The notes under the pieces: model-generated
Told to the model about the DNA's origin: nothing
What the model saw: the letters and a program-made list of their open reading frames with translations, nothing else
Database searches by the model: none
In this document: positions 43,897-55,389 of the stretch, piece after piece
Position numbering within the stretch: position 1 is the stretch's first letter
How the letters are laid out: each line of letters opens with the position of its first letter
Position numbers and translations under genes: made by a program
NCBI RefSeq assembly: GCF_023898315.1
Contig: NC_064616.1
Location: forward strand, 531,669,102-531,733,101
DNA from: Schistocerca nitens
Lineage: Eukaryota > Arthropoda > Insecta > Orthoptera > Acrididae
Direction: 5' to 3'
Length of the DNA stretch: 64,000 nucleotides

Positions 43897-44030
43897 GTTC
43901 TGGGATTCCTGAAATGAAAACTATTTTACGGGGTGTTGCTCTGAAGGAATACCTGACATTCAGAACACTGATTGCTAAAGTGATAGGACTGACAGCCACT
44001 CTGGGAAGTGGTCTGCCATTAGGGAAAGAG
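43897..44030 (+). CDS. ClC-a: ClC-type chloride channel, internal coding exon (second in window)
   Basis: Follows a TTTTCAG acceptor and ends at a GTAAAC donor. It has two bases completing Gly, then 44 codons, leaving in phase 0. It opens with the ClC anion-binding signature GSGIPE, followed by MKTILRGV, and ends with GLPLGKE. The final codon encodes the glutamate of the GKEGP motif, which in ClC channels acts as the gating (or proton) glutamate. The reading frame continues downstream past the donor as chance open sequence, which is why it looks longer than the exon. It joins in frame to the exon at 22080-22208 through a 21,688-bp intron and to the exon at 59654-59810 through a 15,623-bp intron. 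Confidence 0.96.
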
Positions 44031-44975
44031 GTAAACTATTCCTATTATCTTTCATTAAAGTTGATTGTAATTGTGTCAGAATTTTTAAAATTGCAGAATA
44101 CAAAGTATCACTGAGGAAAACCTAAATTTATAAACTAAGATATGTTCAAAAATATCTCTATTGAGTCTGAAAAATATAGTTTCTAGTGGGCATAGAGTGT
44201 TTGTTGTAATTTTTTGTTTAGCTATATACAATTTCCAGATGTATAACCATAGCTTCATTGTTTTAAATGCTTAAGAACAATTCAGAGTCAGTAGACCTAC
44301 ATATTAACACACTATATGTATTGCACATTAGCATAAAATGTCATAAATATCTGCAGAAATTACTCTTTCTTATTCACTGCTGAAATAAGTGGAAGTATTA
44401 TTACATTATTTAGAAAACCATGGGCATTCTTTCAACATGGCTCACTGCAGAAACAATTGATTACACCTAATTACATCATACCAATTAAGCACTTGATTTT
44501 TCCGGTAACAGTCCAGTGAACTACACTTATGAATTCTATTAACATCTCTTTCAGTAATTAAAACAGCATTTAAAGTAAACAAATGCAACATTTATTTTGC
44601 TTGTGTGTATAAGAATATTCCCTCAGTCTGTTGTATCCTTCTTTCAAGGAATATTAAAAAGAAAATACAGATTCAGTCAGACAGGTGCATTTATTTCTTT
44701 TTCACATTTTACCACTGAACAGATGCATGGTTTTTAAATGTTACTCCCTCTATTTAGGCCCTAATAATAATAATAATAATAATAATGATGTCAAACCTAA
44801 CTTGTGTACATGATGTCCAAAACTTTTAAGGTCAAAATTATACAGATGATAGTGGATCCTCAACTGAGTACTTTGAGATAAGGAACTAATGGTTAGAAAT
44901 CAATATTTAATTTTTGTCGATTTTAATATGTTCCCTCATATGGCAACAACATAATTCGTAGCAACTGTTGTGCAA
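44031..44975. other. Start of ClC intron 2, unassigned, with an AAT microsatellite
   Basis: AT-rich. (TAA)n run at 44762-44787. No coding seen. Confidence 0.5.
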
Positions 44976-44979
44976 CAGG

Positions 44980-45887
44980 TTGTTATTATGGGACAGTGTG
45001 GGAGAGTGGTTCTCTGCTGGAGGTGGGTAGAGGTGTGCTGAGAATGTAGTCAGAGCAGTCTGTTGACAAAACTCTTTATTAGCAACCATACATGAACATA
45101 GGTCAGTGCATCTGCAGCAGGCAGAGAGTAAATGCTGGTTGGCAATGAGCCAGGTGAAAGCCAGGTCTTGGCAGGTGAGCCTAGCACGACTACTCAGGTG
45201 ATGAAAACAGATCAGCAGGCTGAAAAGTGGTGGTGGCAGCAGTAGCCATTGTTGGGCTGTCTGAAACTCATGGCTCAGCCTGAAACATGGAGACAGTGGC
45301 AGGTGCTCGTGGCCACGGGCTCAGCCAGTCAGAGGACGGTCACTGCTTCGTGACCTGGAGATGTCAAATATAACTGTGCCATAAGTATGGTAAGAAATGG
45401 TGTGGACTGTTCACCATTGTAGTGACTAGCTGTGCTGATGACAATGAGCTGGACAAGGCAGTTTAAGTACCATGACCCAGTGCTGAGCCATGTGTTGTGT
45501 GCTTCTGGAGTGGAGGTGGATGATCAGGATCCAGCTGTTTGTATGCTGCAGTCGGTCAAACTGCTGTGGCATCCTGAAGGCTGTCCCACTCCCTAGTCAT
45601 TGGAACACAAGCACGGCCACATGAAAGTGTCAATGTTTGCTGAATTACAACGTTGGCAGGGGTAATGTCTGGCAGGCAGACAGTGGCTCTGACCTGCTTG
45701 TGGTTCTGTGCTGTTTTCCATGCTACTAGAGCTTTAGACTGCTTCATTTCCTCCCTCCTTAGATTAATCAGGGGCTCTGGATTACAGCGCAAGAGTCTGA
45801 CTGCAATGGAGACACTAATTTTTCCATCAACATTTCTATACTTTGCATTCTACTGCATGAAATCAGAGTAAAATATTTTTTTCATAA
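44980..45887 (-). repeat. Candidate 3' LTR of the gypsy relic
   Basis: It follows the polypurine tract on the minus strand and is markedly more GC-rich than the flanks. No second copy is present to define the ends, so this is positional inference. Confidence 0.35.
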
Positions 45888-46001
45888 TTTTTCCCCCTTT
45901 TGTTGTCCTTCTTCACTTTTTATGTTACATTATGTGCCCCATCTCAGTCTCGTGATGCTCAGGCACAGAGTTCCTAGATACACTTTTAACTTCACTCACT
46001 G

Positions 46002-47751
46002 TCATTGATTCACTTCTTCACAGCTGCTGACATGATAACTAAGGATCTGTATGTTCAATGACGGTAAAGGCGGGATTTGGACAATTCTACATCTGAGGTG
46101 GCAGAACAAAGTACTTACTGTTATCAAAATTATGTAGGCAGCAGATGTGCTAATTCCTATGGTGATAAGTTGAGGGTGATGTTTGGCTGTATATTTTTTC
46201 GCATGATCAAGCAGGTGTTCCATCATCATGCAACTATTCTGTGCTACTATCATCTGGCCGAAGGAAGTGAGAATGGTTGGGTCTAGAATGCTACTTAAGT
46301 AGGTTAGATTTTCCTTGGGCAAGATCCCATTGGGTAGGTTTGGTAGGTAGATTAATGAGGAATTGGTGCTTAGGGTGGTGGTTCTAGTGATGGTGGCAGG
46401 TAATGGGAAAGTAGGTCTAGAGATGTTGCTTATCAGCAACCCCTGCCCCTCCAGTTCTATTCACTGTTCTCTGCCAAAATGACCATGTTCATTACTGATG
46501 CAAATTACATCTATCAGTTTTGGTACTGAGAATAGATTGTTGGACCCTATCTTTTGAAAGAATTTGTTTTCACATGTAATAACTTTCCTGGGACACTCAG
46601 CTGCAGGCTCCCAAAGCGAAACAGTGTTTACTCAAGTGATTCAGGGGCTGTGTATTTATTTTGTGGTGCAGACAGTGACTTGCCTGGTTTGACACTGCAG
46701 TAACTCTACATTGAAGAACAGCACATGTGACTTTCCGTCCAGCAACACCAATAATTTTTCATGACCCTGTAAGTGCACAAATTTCTGCAGGGCTCCTCTT
46801 GCTATTGGGCAGGTATGAATGGAAAAACACTCGAACTGGCAATCTTTACATGTTCGTGGGAACTGCAACTGGAGTCATGCTCTGGTTTCTTGTTGTGTGC
46901 TGGCTACACTGACCCTACGGTAGTGCAGTGGTAGGGATTCCTCCTCTACTGCTCCTAACATTCCTAAGGGCACTGGTAATTCTGCTTGGAGTTTACATAG
47001 TTCTTCCAAGAACTATCAAGGAGGTAAGAGTATTGGTGCCAAGTGGCCACAGACAATATGGAGGAGAGCTTCCTGCAGCTCTGTGGCTTCAATGCGCATG
47101 TCGGGAATACTTTCAGTGTGATTCCACAAAAGTCTTGCAATGATCAACTGTGTGTCAACATTATCCGACTGCTCCTTGAAAATGCCTGAGTTATGATTTG
47201 CTGCACCTGCTGTTTCCTGTATGTGAGTCTTGAGTGTGGCACACTTCAAGCTGTGTAGTGTGTATTTCAAGGGTCTCATGATTCCAAAAGACAGCTGCTT
47301 GTACCTGTTGCAACACTGTGTTTATCACCCCTAAGTCTTTTGCATTGGCAGTGCTGGATACTGTCTTCAAGATTCTGCTACACACATCCAACCAGCCCCT
47401 TCTTTGTTGAAACCACAGGACCAATTCTGTGGTCTGGTGCAGCTGCTCCTGCAAATGTACAAAAGCTGATTTTAATAGCTGATATTCCTATCAGGTATAA
47501 TCCAACTGCATCCTGCCTAGCATCATGAGTTGCAATTTCCTATAGGTATCTTTCAGTTACTGAATTTCATTTTATACCACCCATATATTGAAATCTGTAC
47601 TTAATGACCACCGATGTTCCAACATTACTATATCCATCTCCTATGTAAATAGTGCCTCAGCATCCAAATGATATACCTTGAGGGCTAATCCCAGTTTTTA
47701 TCCATCCAGCAGACTCAGGAACACCACAGCAATGATGCCTCTTGCTTTCAT
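46002..47751 (-). pseudogene. Envelope-like (F-type) glycoprotein relic
   Basis: Possible start at 47751, with a hydrophobic signal-like segment (IIAVVFLSLL). Downstream, RRGWLDVCSRILKTV near 47370-47410 resembles the cleavage site and fusion-peptide region of insect errantivirus/baculovirus F-type envelope proteins. A Cys-containing middle (SIHTCPIARGAL) is near 46800. Near 46080-46150 is a hydrophobic membrane segment (AAYIILITVSTLF) with a short cytoplasmic tail. The region is split across several frames with stops. It is described only as a decayed copy. Confidence 0.65.
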
Positions 47752-47999
47752 GTTCCTCTTTGTCTTGAACTTGATGGCTGGAGTTGGAGTTGCTACCTCC
47801 TGTTCTCTGTATTTTGGTCCTTGACCGGGTCCAGAATGCATCCTATGTGAAGAGGAAATTTCCTGTTGGTTTGCTAGTCCCCTTTGAGTCCTAAGAGCAT
47901 AGGGATGGGTGGGAACAATCACAGTTGCATCCTGCTTGAGTTGCCTGGTTCTCCCTTTCTCTAACTATTGACTTCCCCTGTTGGGAGGAGCAGCTGATG

Positions 48000-50090
48000 A
48001 TTTAGGCAGTACTTCCAGTTCACCCTGAAATTGACAAACTCTTCCTGCATGCACCACTGTGCTTTTGTTTGGAAGTTGTAGTTTGACATTAACTGGAGAT
48101 GTCATCTTGACTATCTGATAAGATCATTGGTAATTTGATGTGAACTTTTTAGTTTTTCTTTCCAGCACGTAAGGGTTAGATAACATTATTCACTGACCAA
48201 TGTAGTACTTAGGTAATTCTGCTTTTGTTGTAGGTGCTTTCCTGTCTTTCTAGAGCCTTTGCATTCCTCGTTTAACATATCACCAATATGTTTTTAACTT
48301 TTAGCAAAATCTTGAATTGGGGTTATATCTTCTCCTGGGGTAGTGCAGCATAATTCAAAGGGAGATCACTTTTTTGGCCAAAAACAAACCCATAGGGAGA
48401 CTTCCAAGTTTTACTCAGCCATGGCAAATTGTGGAAAGGTATCTAATTATTGTGGCTACTATTTACATAATAACTTAACATGTTCCTCTATGTCCTGAAA
48501 ACTCTTACAGTTCTGCTCTTCACTTGTGGTTGTGGTGTGCTGATTCATAACTTCTTTATACATAATAGCATAATTGCTTCAATAACTGAAACCTAAAGTT
48601 AGTGCCTTGGTCGGTTACTACAGTCTCTGGTGTTCTCAATTGATTTGTCATAGTCTGAACCACCATTTCTGCCTGTTTATTTGGTATGGCAATCACGACA
48701 AAGTAATGTGAGATATGAACAATTTGTTAGGACATATGGATTCCCTGCTGCTGTTTGTGCAAAGTGGCCATAGACATACAGTCCAATAATTTTAAATGGT
48801 CTATCCACCTGAGGTAACCTTTATAATGGGTTTCACTGATGACTCATTTTGGCACTTTGAACACAAGAAACACAATTGAAACTTCCAAGCAGATTAAAAC
48901 TGTGTGACAGACCGAGAGCTGAACTAGGGACCTGCACCTTATACGGGCAACAAAGAATGACTCCCAAAAGTTTCATAACAGTGAACACTCTGCTGCAGAG
49001 TGAAAATTTCATAAAGGAATGCAGTCCTTTATCTAATGCTCTATGCCTTGTTTCTTTTTGGCCACAAGAACTTTTCCACAATGTCGAGGCCTGTGGCACA
49101 TCAGCCACTTTGTCTTGCTAATATGGAATCATGAGCTTGCCTCACTATCTTGTTTTGCAAGCTTGCTGGGGTAACTATGCACCAGCCACAACATGTTTGC
49201 TTGTACAGGACTCCATCAGCATGTACTTTGCAGCTCAATCAATCTGCATTCTCATGATATTTTCCTGGATAGTCTACAACCTAAAAATCAAATTTGCTTA
49301 GCTGTAAAGCCCAGTGGGTCAAATGACTTTTATTCCCACAAGCCTTTTCCATGCAGCATGACCTATTATTACCTTAAAAAGTCAGCCATGCAGGTAACAA
49401 TGGAAATATGAGATGCCAAAAATTTGTGTGAACATTTCATTTTCAGTGACTGAATAGTTTTCTTTTCTCTCCTTTTTGAGCTCCCTACAAGGTTATGCAA
49501 TTGGGTGTTCTGTCCTCCCATCTCATAACTTAGAACAGCCTAGAGTATTGCTGCTCAAGTCACACAACAGTATAAACTGTTTTTGATAGGAAAAGCAAGG
49601 ATGGAACCAGTTGTTAATCACTCTTTCAAACACTCAAATGCTGCTTTTCGATCTGGAGTCCAGCTAAACTTTACTCCCTTCTTTAACAAATGTGTCAAGT
49701 GTCTTGCTGACTCTGCAAATTTTGGAATGTTTCCTCTATAGAAATTGGTGAACTCGAGATATGACTGCAATTCCTTTACTGTGCTTGACATTGGGATACC
49801 CTCTATAGATTGTACCAGTCATGGATCAGTTCACACACCATCTTGCCCAATAATGTGACCTAAATAATGGATCTCCAGTAATATCAAATTGCACTTTTCT
49901 ACACTAAGGGTCAGCTGTGCCACACGTAACTTTCCAAATACCTCTTGTAGATGTACCATATGCTCCTTGATGTCCTTGGAGAAAACAGTGATATAGCTAG
50001 GTGCTCCATGAAGTTTCAGATTCCATACCTCACAGTCTAACAAGCACTGGAAAGTAGCCAGTACATTTTTAAATTTTAAGTCCGGCACAC
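48000..50090 (-). pseudogene. gypsy Pol relic (RT, RNase H, integrase)
   Basis: RT: LATFQCLLD, ITVFSKDIKEHMVHLQEVF and LGHIIGQDGV (50040-49835). The YxDD box is not intact at the place read as YITVF. RNase H-like pieces are near 49450-49700. Integrase: AIPNKQAEMVVQTMTNQL and VVTDQGTNF near 48600-48690, keeping the second catalytic Asp block. A retroposon fragment is inserted at 48877-49019. Multiple frameshifts. Confidence 0.72.
48877..49019 (-). mobile_element. Fragment of the tRNA-like fold-back retroposon
   Basis: GAAACTTCCAAGCAGATTAA AACTGTGTG and later CTGCTGCAGAGTGAAAATTT match parts of the elements at 6262 and 8686. The tRNA part is decayed (GACCGAGAGCTGAACTAGGG). Confidence 0.65.
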
Positions 50091-50094
50091 AAGT

Positions 50095-51050
50095 GTATTA
50101 TACATTTATGCATATATAACATATAATAAATAATAATTGTTATATCATTGAAACAAAGAAATACTTAATTATATGTAATACAGTACTCTGATGTGTGGTT
50201 CTGATGCAACTACATAGATCTCAAAATAATCCAAGGAGACTGAAACTAGTCATACTGCAAAATACGCTATTGGGACAGAAAATTAGATGATATATTGCAG
50301 CAGTTTTAAAAATATGTATGTCTATGAAAGCTGTGATTTTCCTGTGCACTCATGGTAACTCTTTTGCATTCATTGTTCTCATATAAAAGTATTTTGCACT
50401 CCAGGAATGTGATAGTTATTCTAAAGATGAGTGTTTTTTGTCCTTTGATCAGCTTGTAGGTTAAATTGTATTATCTCTGAAACAGTGTTATTGATTACAA
50501 AAATTTCAGTTGCTATTGACAAACCTCTTTTGGATTGCCCTAGGGAGCTAAAATAGAAGGCAAGAATAACAGAAACCTATCTCTCCAACTTTATGCAGCA
50601 TTTTTTTGTAATTTTTTAGGAAAAGTATACATCTGTATGTATTGTAATGTGGCTTACATTTATTGTTCTTCAGTCTCCATCTAAAATGAAAAATAATGTA
50701 GAATCTCATCCCTGATAAACATGAAAACTGTCAACTTCAGTACAAAAAACAGGTATTTGCTGTAGGATAAACAATTCTTCCAGTAATGTCTATGCATGTG
50801 GTAAAAACAGTGCCATGTTAAATTTTGTAAAATGTTAATGTCTTATGGCATTTTTGACTGGTATAACCCCAAAGGATTCAACCATGTAAATTGATAAAAG
50901 TTTCTGTATGTGTACCAGTTAGGCACCTTTTGTTTGAAAATGGATCATTGTTAAGTTGTAGATGTGCACATTAAGTGTAGGTGACTGTGATGAGTGCATA
51001 CAGAGTTTAGTGTTATGTTGGTGCTGGTGTGGTTGATAATGATGAGTATG
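50095..51050. other. Unassigned AT-rich intronic DNA
   Basis: Nothing recognised. Confidence 0.45.
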
Positions 51051-51053
51051 ATA

Positions 51054-52472
51054 CACACATCAAAAAAAGTTAAAATCATCTTGGTTCCGGAACCTGTACA
51101 GAAAATTGTAATAGAGATCAACATAAACAACATTTCTGCCCTTTTTAATGCTCATGAAAACCACACACTGCATGTTGTACCACCATACAGCGAGACCTTC
51201 AGAGGTAGGGGTCCAGATTGCTGTACACACCGGTACCTCTAATAACCAGTAGTATGTCCTCTTTCACTGATGCATGTCTGTTTTCATCGTGGAATACTAT
51301 TCACAAGTTCATCAAGGCACTGTTTGTCCTCAACGGCAATTCGGCGTAGATGGTGGGTCATGTAGTCCATAAACAGCCCTTTTCAGTCTATCCCAGGCAT
51401 GTTCGATAGGGTTTATGTCTGGAGAACATACTGGCCACACTAGTCGGGCAATGTCATTATCCTGAAGGAAGTCATTCACAAGATGTGCACGATGGGGGCA
51501 CAAATTGCTGTCCATGAGATGAATGCCTTGCCAATATACTGCCGATATGGTTGCACTACTGGTCGGAGGATGGCATTCACGTATCATACAGCCGTTACGA
51601 CACCTTCCATGACCACCAGTGGTGTACGTCAGCCACACATAGTGCCACCCCAAAATATCAGGGAACCTCCACCTTGCTGCACTCTCTGGACAATGTGTCT
51701 AAGGTGTTCAGCCTGACTGGGTCGCCTCCAAACACGTCCCTGATGATTGTCTGGTTAAAGGCATATGCGACACCCATGAGTGAAGAGAACATGATGCCAA
51801 TCCTGAGCGGTCCATTCGGTATGTTGTTGGGCCCATCTGTAGCGCACTGCATGGTGTCGTGGTTGCAAAGATGGACCTCATCATGGATGTCGGGAGTGAA
51901 GTTGCATATCATGCAGCCTATTGTGCTCAGTTTGAGTCATTACATGGCATCCTGCGGCTGCAAGAAAAGCACTATTCAATATGATGGCGTTGCTGTCAGG
52001 GTTTCTCTGAGCCATATTCCATAGGTAGCAATCATCCACTGTGGTAGTAGCCCTTGGGCAACATGAGTGAGGCATGTCATCAACAGTTCCTGTCTCTTTG
52101 TATCTCCTCCATGTCCGAACAACATCGGTTTGGTTCACTCTGAGACACCTGGACACTTCCCTTATTGAGAGCCCTTCCTGGCACAAAGTAACAATGAAGA
52201 CACAATTAAACTGCAGTGTTGACCGTCTAGGCATGGTTTAACTATAGACAACATGATCCGTGTACCTCCGTCCTGATGGAATGACTGTAACTGATCGGCT
52301 CTCCCACTGTCTAATAGGTGCTGCTCATGGATGGTTATTTCCATCTTTGGGTGGGCTTAGTGGCATCTCTGAACAGTGAAAGGGACTGTGTCTGTGATGC
52401 AATATCCACAGTCAACTTCTACCTTCAGGAGTTCTGGGAGCTGCAGTGATGCAAAACTTTTTTTGATGTGTG
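51054..52472 (-). mobile_element. Complete-ended Tc1-like element
   Basis: TA at 51052-51053 and 52473-52474. The ends CACACATCAAAAAAAGTT and (inverse) CACACATCAAAAAAGTTTTG differ by one A in the run. Length is 1,419 bp. Transposase on the minus strand. Confidence 0.88.
51330..52234 (-). pseudogene. Tc1-like transposase, two frameshifts
   Basis: ATG at 52234 opens MPRRSTLQFNCVFIVTLC, followed by an HTH (GLSIREVSRCLRVNQTDVVR). Frame changes occur around 51900 and 51655. The C-terminal part has SNLCPHRAHLVNDFL after an Asp (second catalytic position), and VCSPDINPIEHAWDRLKRAV with the catalytic Glu. The middle frame, 51658-51912, reads WAQ..-type sequence with PNGPLRIGIMFSSL near the first Asp block. 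Confidence 0.85.
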
Positions 52473-52474
52473 TA

Positions 52475-52885
52475 AAACAATGTAAAACAATGTATCACCA
52501 TCAACAGTGTCACATGACCCCATCCATGATACATTGCAAATGGTTTTGGAATTCCATCCAAGACATCAGCAAATAATATAGTGAGAAGATGAAACTATAT
52601 CCCATCATCAGAAATAAAACTGACTACCCCAAGAGTAAAGCACCACCATACGTACTCGCATTTATGCCCTTGGCTATGAATTGAGTATTAAATCCACCAA
52701 CATTCTTCAATAGCACAAAATGTCAAAACAGCATCTGCACTCGCTGTAAGACTGCCAAAATTTGTTTCTCCTTAGACACGGTTAGCGTGAAATAAGTGGT
52801 TTGACAAAGCTTATAGTACATCTCATTAGTATGGGTGTAAAAGAGTGCATTATTTAGTGAAGCAGGTATCATTTAATGCTGTTTA
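52475..52885. other. Unassigned intronic DNA
   Basis: A GTGTAAAACAATGTAAAACAATG short tandem repeat begins at 52470. Nothing else recognised. Confidence 0.4.
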
Positions 52886-52889
52886 TGCT

Positions 52890-54715
52890 GTGTCAAAGTT
52901 AGCGTAAGGAGGGCTATGCGTGAAGCGTTCAGTGAATTTCAAAGTAAAATTCTATGTACCGACTTGACAGAAAGTCCTAGGAAGTTCTGGTGTTACGTTA
53001 AATCAGTAAGTGGCTCGAAACAGCTTATCCAGACACTCCGGGATGATGATGGCATTGAAACAGAGGATGACACGTGTAAAGCTGAAATACTAAACACCTT
53101 TTTCCAAAGCTGTTTCACAGAGGAAGACCGCACTGCAGTTCCTTCTCTAAATCCTCGCACGACCGAAAAAATGGCTGACATCGAAATAAGTGTCCAAGGA
53201 ATAGAAAAGCAACTGAAATCACTCAACAGAGGGAAGTCCACTGGACCTGACGGGATACCAATTCGATTCTACACAGAGTACGTGAAAGAACTTGCCCCCC
53301 TTCTAACAGCCGTGTACCGCACGTCTCTAGAGGAACGGAAGGTTCCAAATGATTGGAAAACAGCACAGGTAGTCCCAGTCTTCAAGAAGGGTCGTCGAGC
53401 AGATAGGCAAAACTATAGACCTATATCTCTGACATCGATCTGTTGTAGAATTTTAGAACATGTTTTTTGCTCGAGTATCATCTCGTTTTCGGAAACCCAG
53501 AATCTACTCTGTAGGAATCAACATGGATTCTGGAAACAGCAATCGTGTGACACCCAACTCGCTTTATTGGTTCATGAGACCCAGAAAATATTAGATACAG
53601 GCTCCCAGGTAGGTGCTATTTTCCTTGACTTCCAGAAGGCGTTCGTACAGTTCCGCACTGTCGCCTGATAAACAAAGTAAGAGCCTACGGAATATCAGAC
53701 CAGTTGTGTGGCTGGATTGAAGAGTTTTTAGCAAACAGATCACAGCATGTTGTTATCAATGGAGAGACGTCTACAGACATTAAAGAAACCTCTGGCGTGC
53801 CACAGGGGAGTGTTATGGGACCATTGCTTTTCACAATATATATAAATCACCTAGTAGATAGTGTCAGAAGTTCCATGCGGCTTTTCACGGATGATGCTGT
53901 AGTATACAGAGAAGTTGCAGCATTAGAAAATTGTAGCGAAATGCAGGAAGATCTGCAGCGGATAGACACTTGGTGCAGGGAGTGGCAACTGACCCTTAAC
54001 ATAGACAAATGTAATGTATTGCGAATACATAGAAAGAAGGATCCTTTATTGTATGATTATATGATAGCGGAATGAACACTGGTAGCAGTTACTTCTGTAA
54101 AATATCTGGCAGTATGCGTGCGGAACAATCTGAAGTGGAATGATCATATAAAATTAATTGTTGGTAAGGCGGGTACCAGATTGAGATTCATTGGGAGAGT
54201 CCTTAGAAAATGTAGTCGATCAACAAAGGAGGTGGCTAACGAAACACTCGTTCGACCTATACTTGAGTATTGCTCATCAGTGTGGGATCCGTACCAGATC
54301 AGGTTTACGGAGGAGATAGAGAAGATCCAAAGAAGAGTGGCGCATTTCGTCACAGGGTTTTTTGGTAACCGTGATACCGTTACGGAGATGTTTAGCAAAC
54401 TCAAGTGGCAGACTCTGCAAGGGAGGTGCTCTGCATCGCGGTGTAGCTTGCTCACCAGGTTTCGAGAGGGTGCGTTTCTGGATGAGGTATCGAATATATT
54501 GCTTCCCCTTACTTATACCTCCCGAGGAGATCACAAGTGTAAAATTAGGGAGATTCGAGCGCGCACAGAGGCTTTCAGACAGTCGTTCTTCCAGCGAACC
54601 ATACACGACTGGAACAGAAAAGGGAGGTAATGACAGGGGCACGTAAAGTGCCCTCCGCCACACACCATTGGGTGGCTTGCGGAGTATAAATGTAGATGTA
54701 GATGTAGATATGTTC
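52890..54715 (+). mobile_element. LINE, 5' truncated, with (GATGTA)n tail
   Basis: The RT and C-terminal region is well preserved, followed by a short 3' UTR and the tail TGTAGATGTAGATGTAGATA at 54691-54710. The 5' part (endonuclease) is missing. Related decayed copies are at 3.0, 26.6, 27.2 and 29.0 kb. Target duplications not identified. Confidence 0.85.
52916..54630 (+). pseudogene. LINE reverse transcriptase (non-LTR), lightly broken
   Basis: Three long frames cover the RT in order. In 52916-53668: IEKQLKSLNRGKSTGPDGIP, DWKTAQVVPVFKKG, NYRPISLTSICCRILE and GAIFLDFQKAF (motif A with its Asp). In 53704-54075: GVPQGSVMGPLLFTIYINHL and LFTDDAVVYREV (catalytic Asp pair kept as TDDA). In 54118-54630: the thumb and C-terminal block, with SSVWDPYQIRFTEEIEKIQR and FREGAFLDEV. 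The breaks are a frameshift near 53650 and a stop near 54073. Jockey-superfamily-like; exact clade not determined. Confidence 0.88.
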
Positions 54716-54719
54716 ATTA

Positions 54720-55385
54720 ATTTGCAATGAAACGATGTTCATACAGAGCCTGATCAAAGGTATGATTAACCAATCACTGTAGTCTCAGGTTATTTCCAAT
54801 ACTTTGTGAAAGGGAGGCCATAAATAAGTGTCCAACATCAGGCACAGATGTTCATTTAAAATGTGCTTTATACTTGTAAGATTAAAATATGTATATGATG
54901 GTAGTAGGAATAATTATAAAAAATGACAGATTAAAATGTGTATGTGATGGTAGTAGGTATAATTACTGAGTCTTCAAGGTTGTTAGTGAGCTGTCTGTAG
55001 GACTGAGCTCTCAAGTCAATTAAAAACAAGAGCTCTGAGGGAACCATTAAAAAACCAATTGAAATTTAGATATTTTCTTGTCACACTTACGTAGCTTCAT
55101 TGAGCACATTTATTTGAACATAGTCCTAAAACAGAAATTTATTTGGAAAGATTTTTTCAACTGTTCAGATGTGGAATTCATTTACCGTGTTTTGATGTTT
55201 ATAAACAACAGCATAAAGTTTTGTCTCATATTGTCCCAGCTGCCTGTATTTTCTTTTTTTACCAGCATGCTTTAATGATCTAAAAACCTCTTTTCTTCTA
55301 AAAATCTCTTTAATATCTTCAGAGATGACAGTAAGTGTTTAATGCATTCTGTTTTAATTGGCTTGTTCATCTTATTATCAATATT
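54720..55385. other. Unassigned intronic DNA
   Basis: Two similar stretches, AGATTAAAATATGTATATGATGGTAGTAGGAATAATTA-like at 54880 and 54930, form a short imperfect duplication of about 50 bp. No coding. Confidence 0.5.
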
Positions 55386-55389
55386 CAGA

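Larger units (their letters stand above)
44980..50090 (-). mobile_element. Ty3/gypsy (errantivirus-like) LTR retrotransposon relic with env, 5' truncated
   Basis: Minus-strand order is RT, RNase H and integrase fragments (about 50090 to 48000), an envelope-like region (about 47750 to 46000), a polypurine tract (AAAAGGGGGAAAAAT, inverse of 45888-45902) and a GC-richer block 44980-45885 that is the position expected for the 3' LTR. Gag, protease and the first part of RT are missing, and I see no second LTR, so both LTR limits are uncertain. Stops and frameshifts throughout. Insect endogenous element, inactive. Confidence 0.78.

Noticed and set aside
44907-45089. Host exon in the GC-rich block near 45 kb
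   Set aside because: Position after a polypurine tract and env-like region fits an LTR better; no ClC homology.
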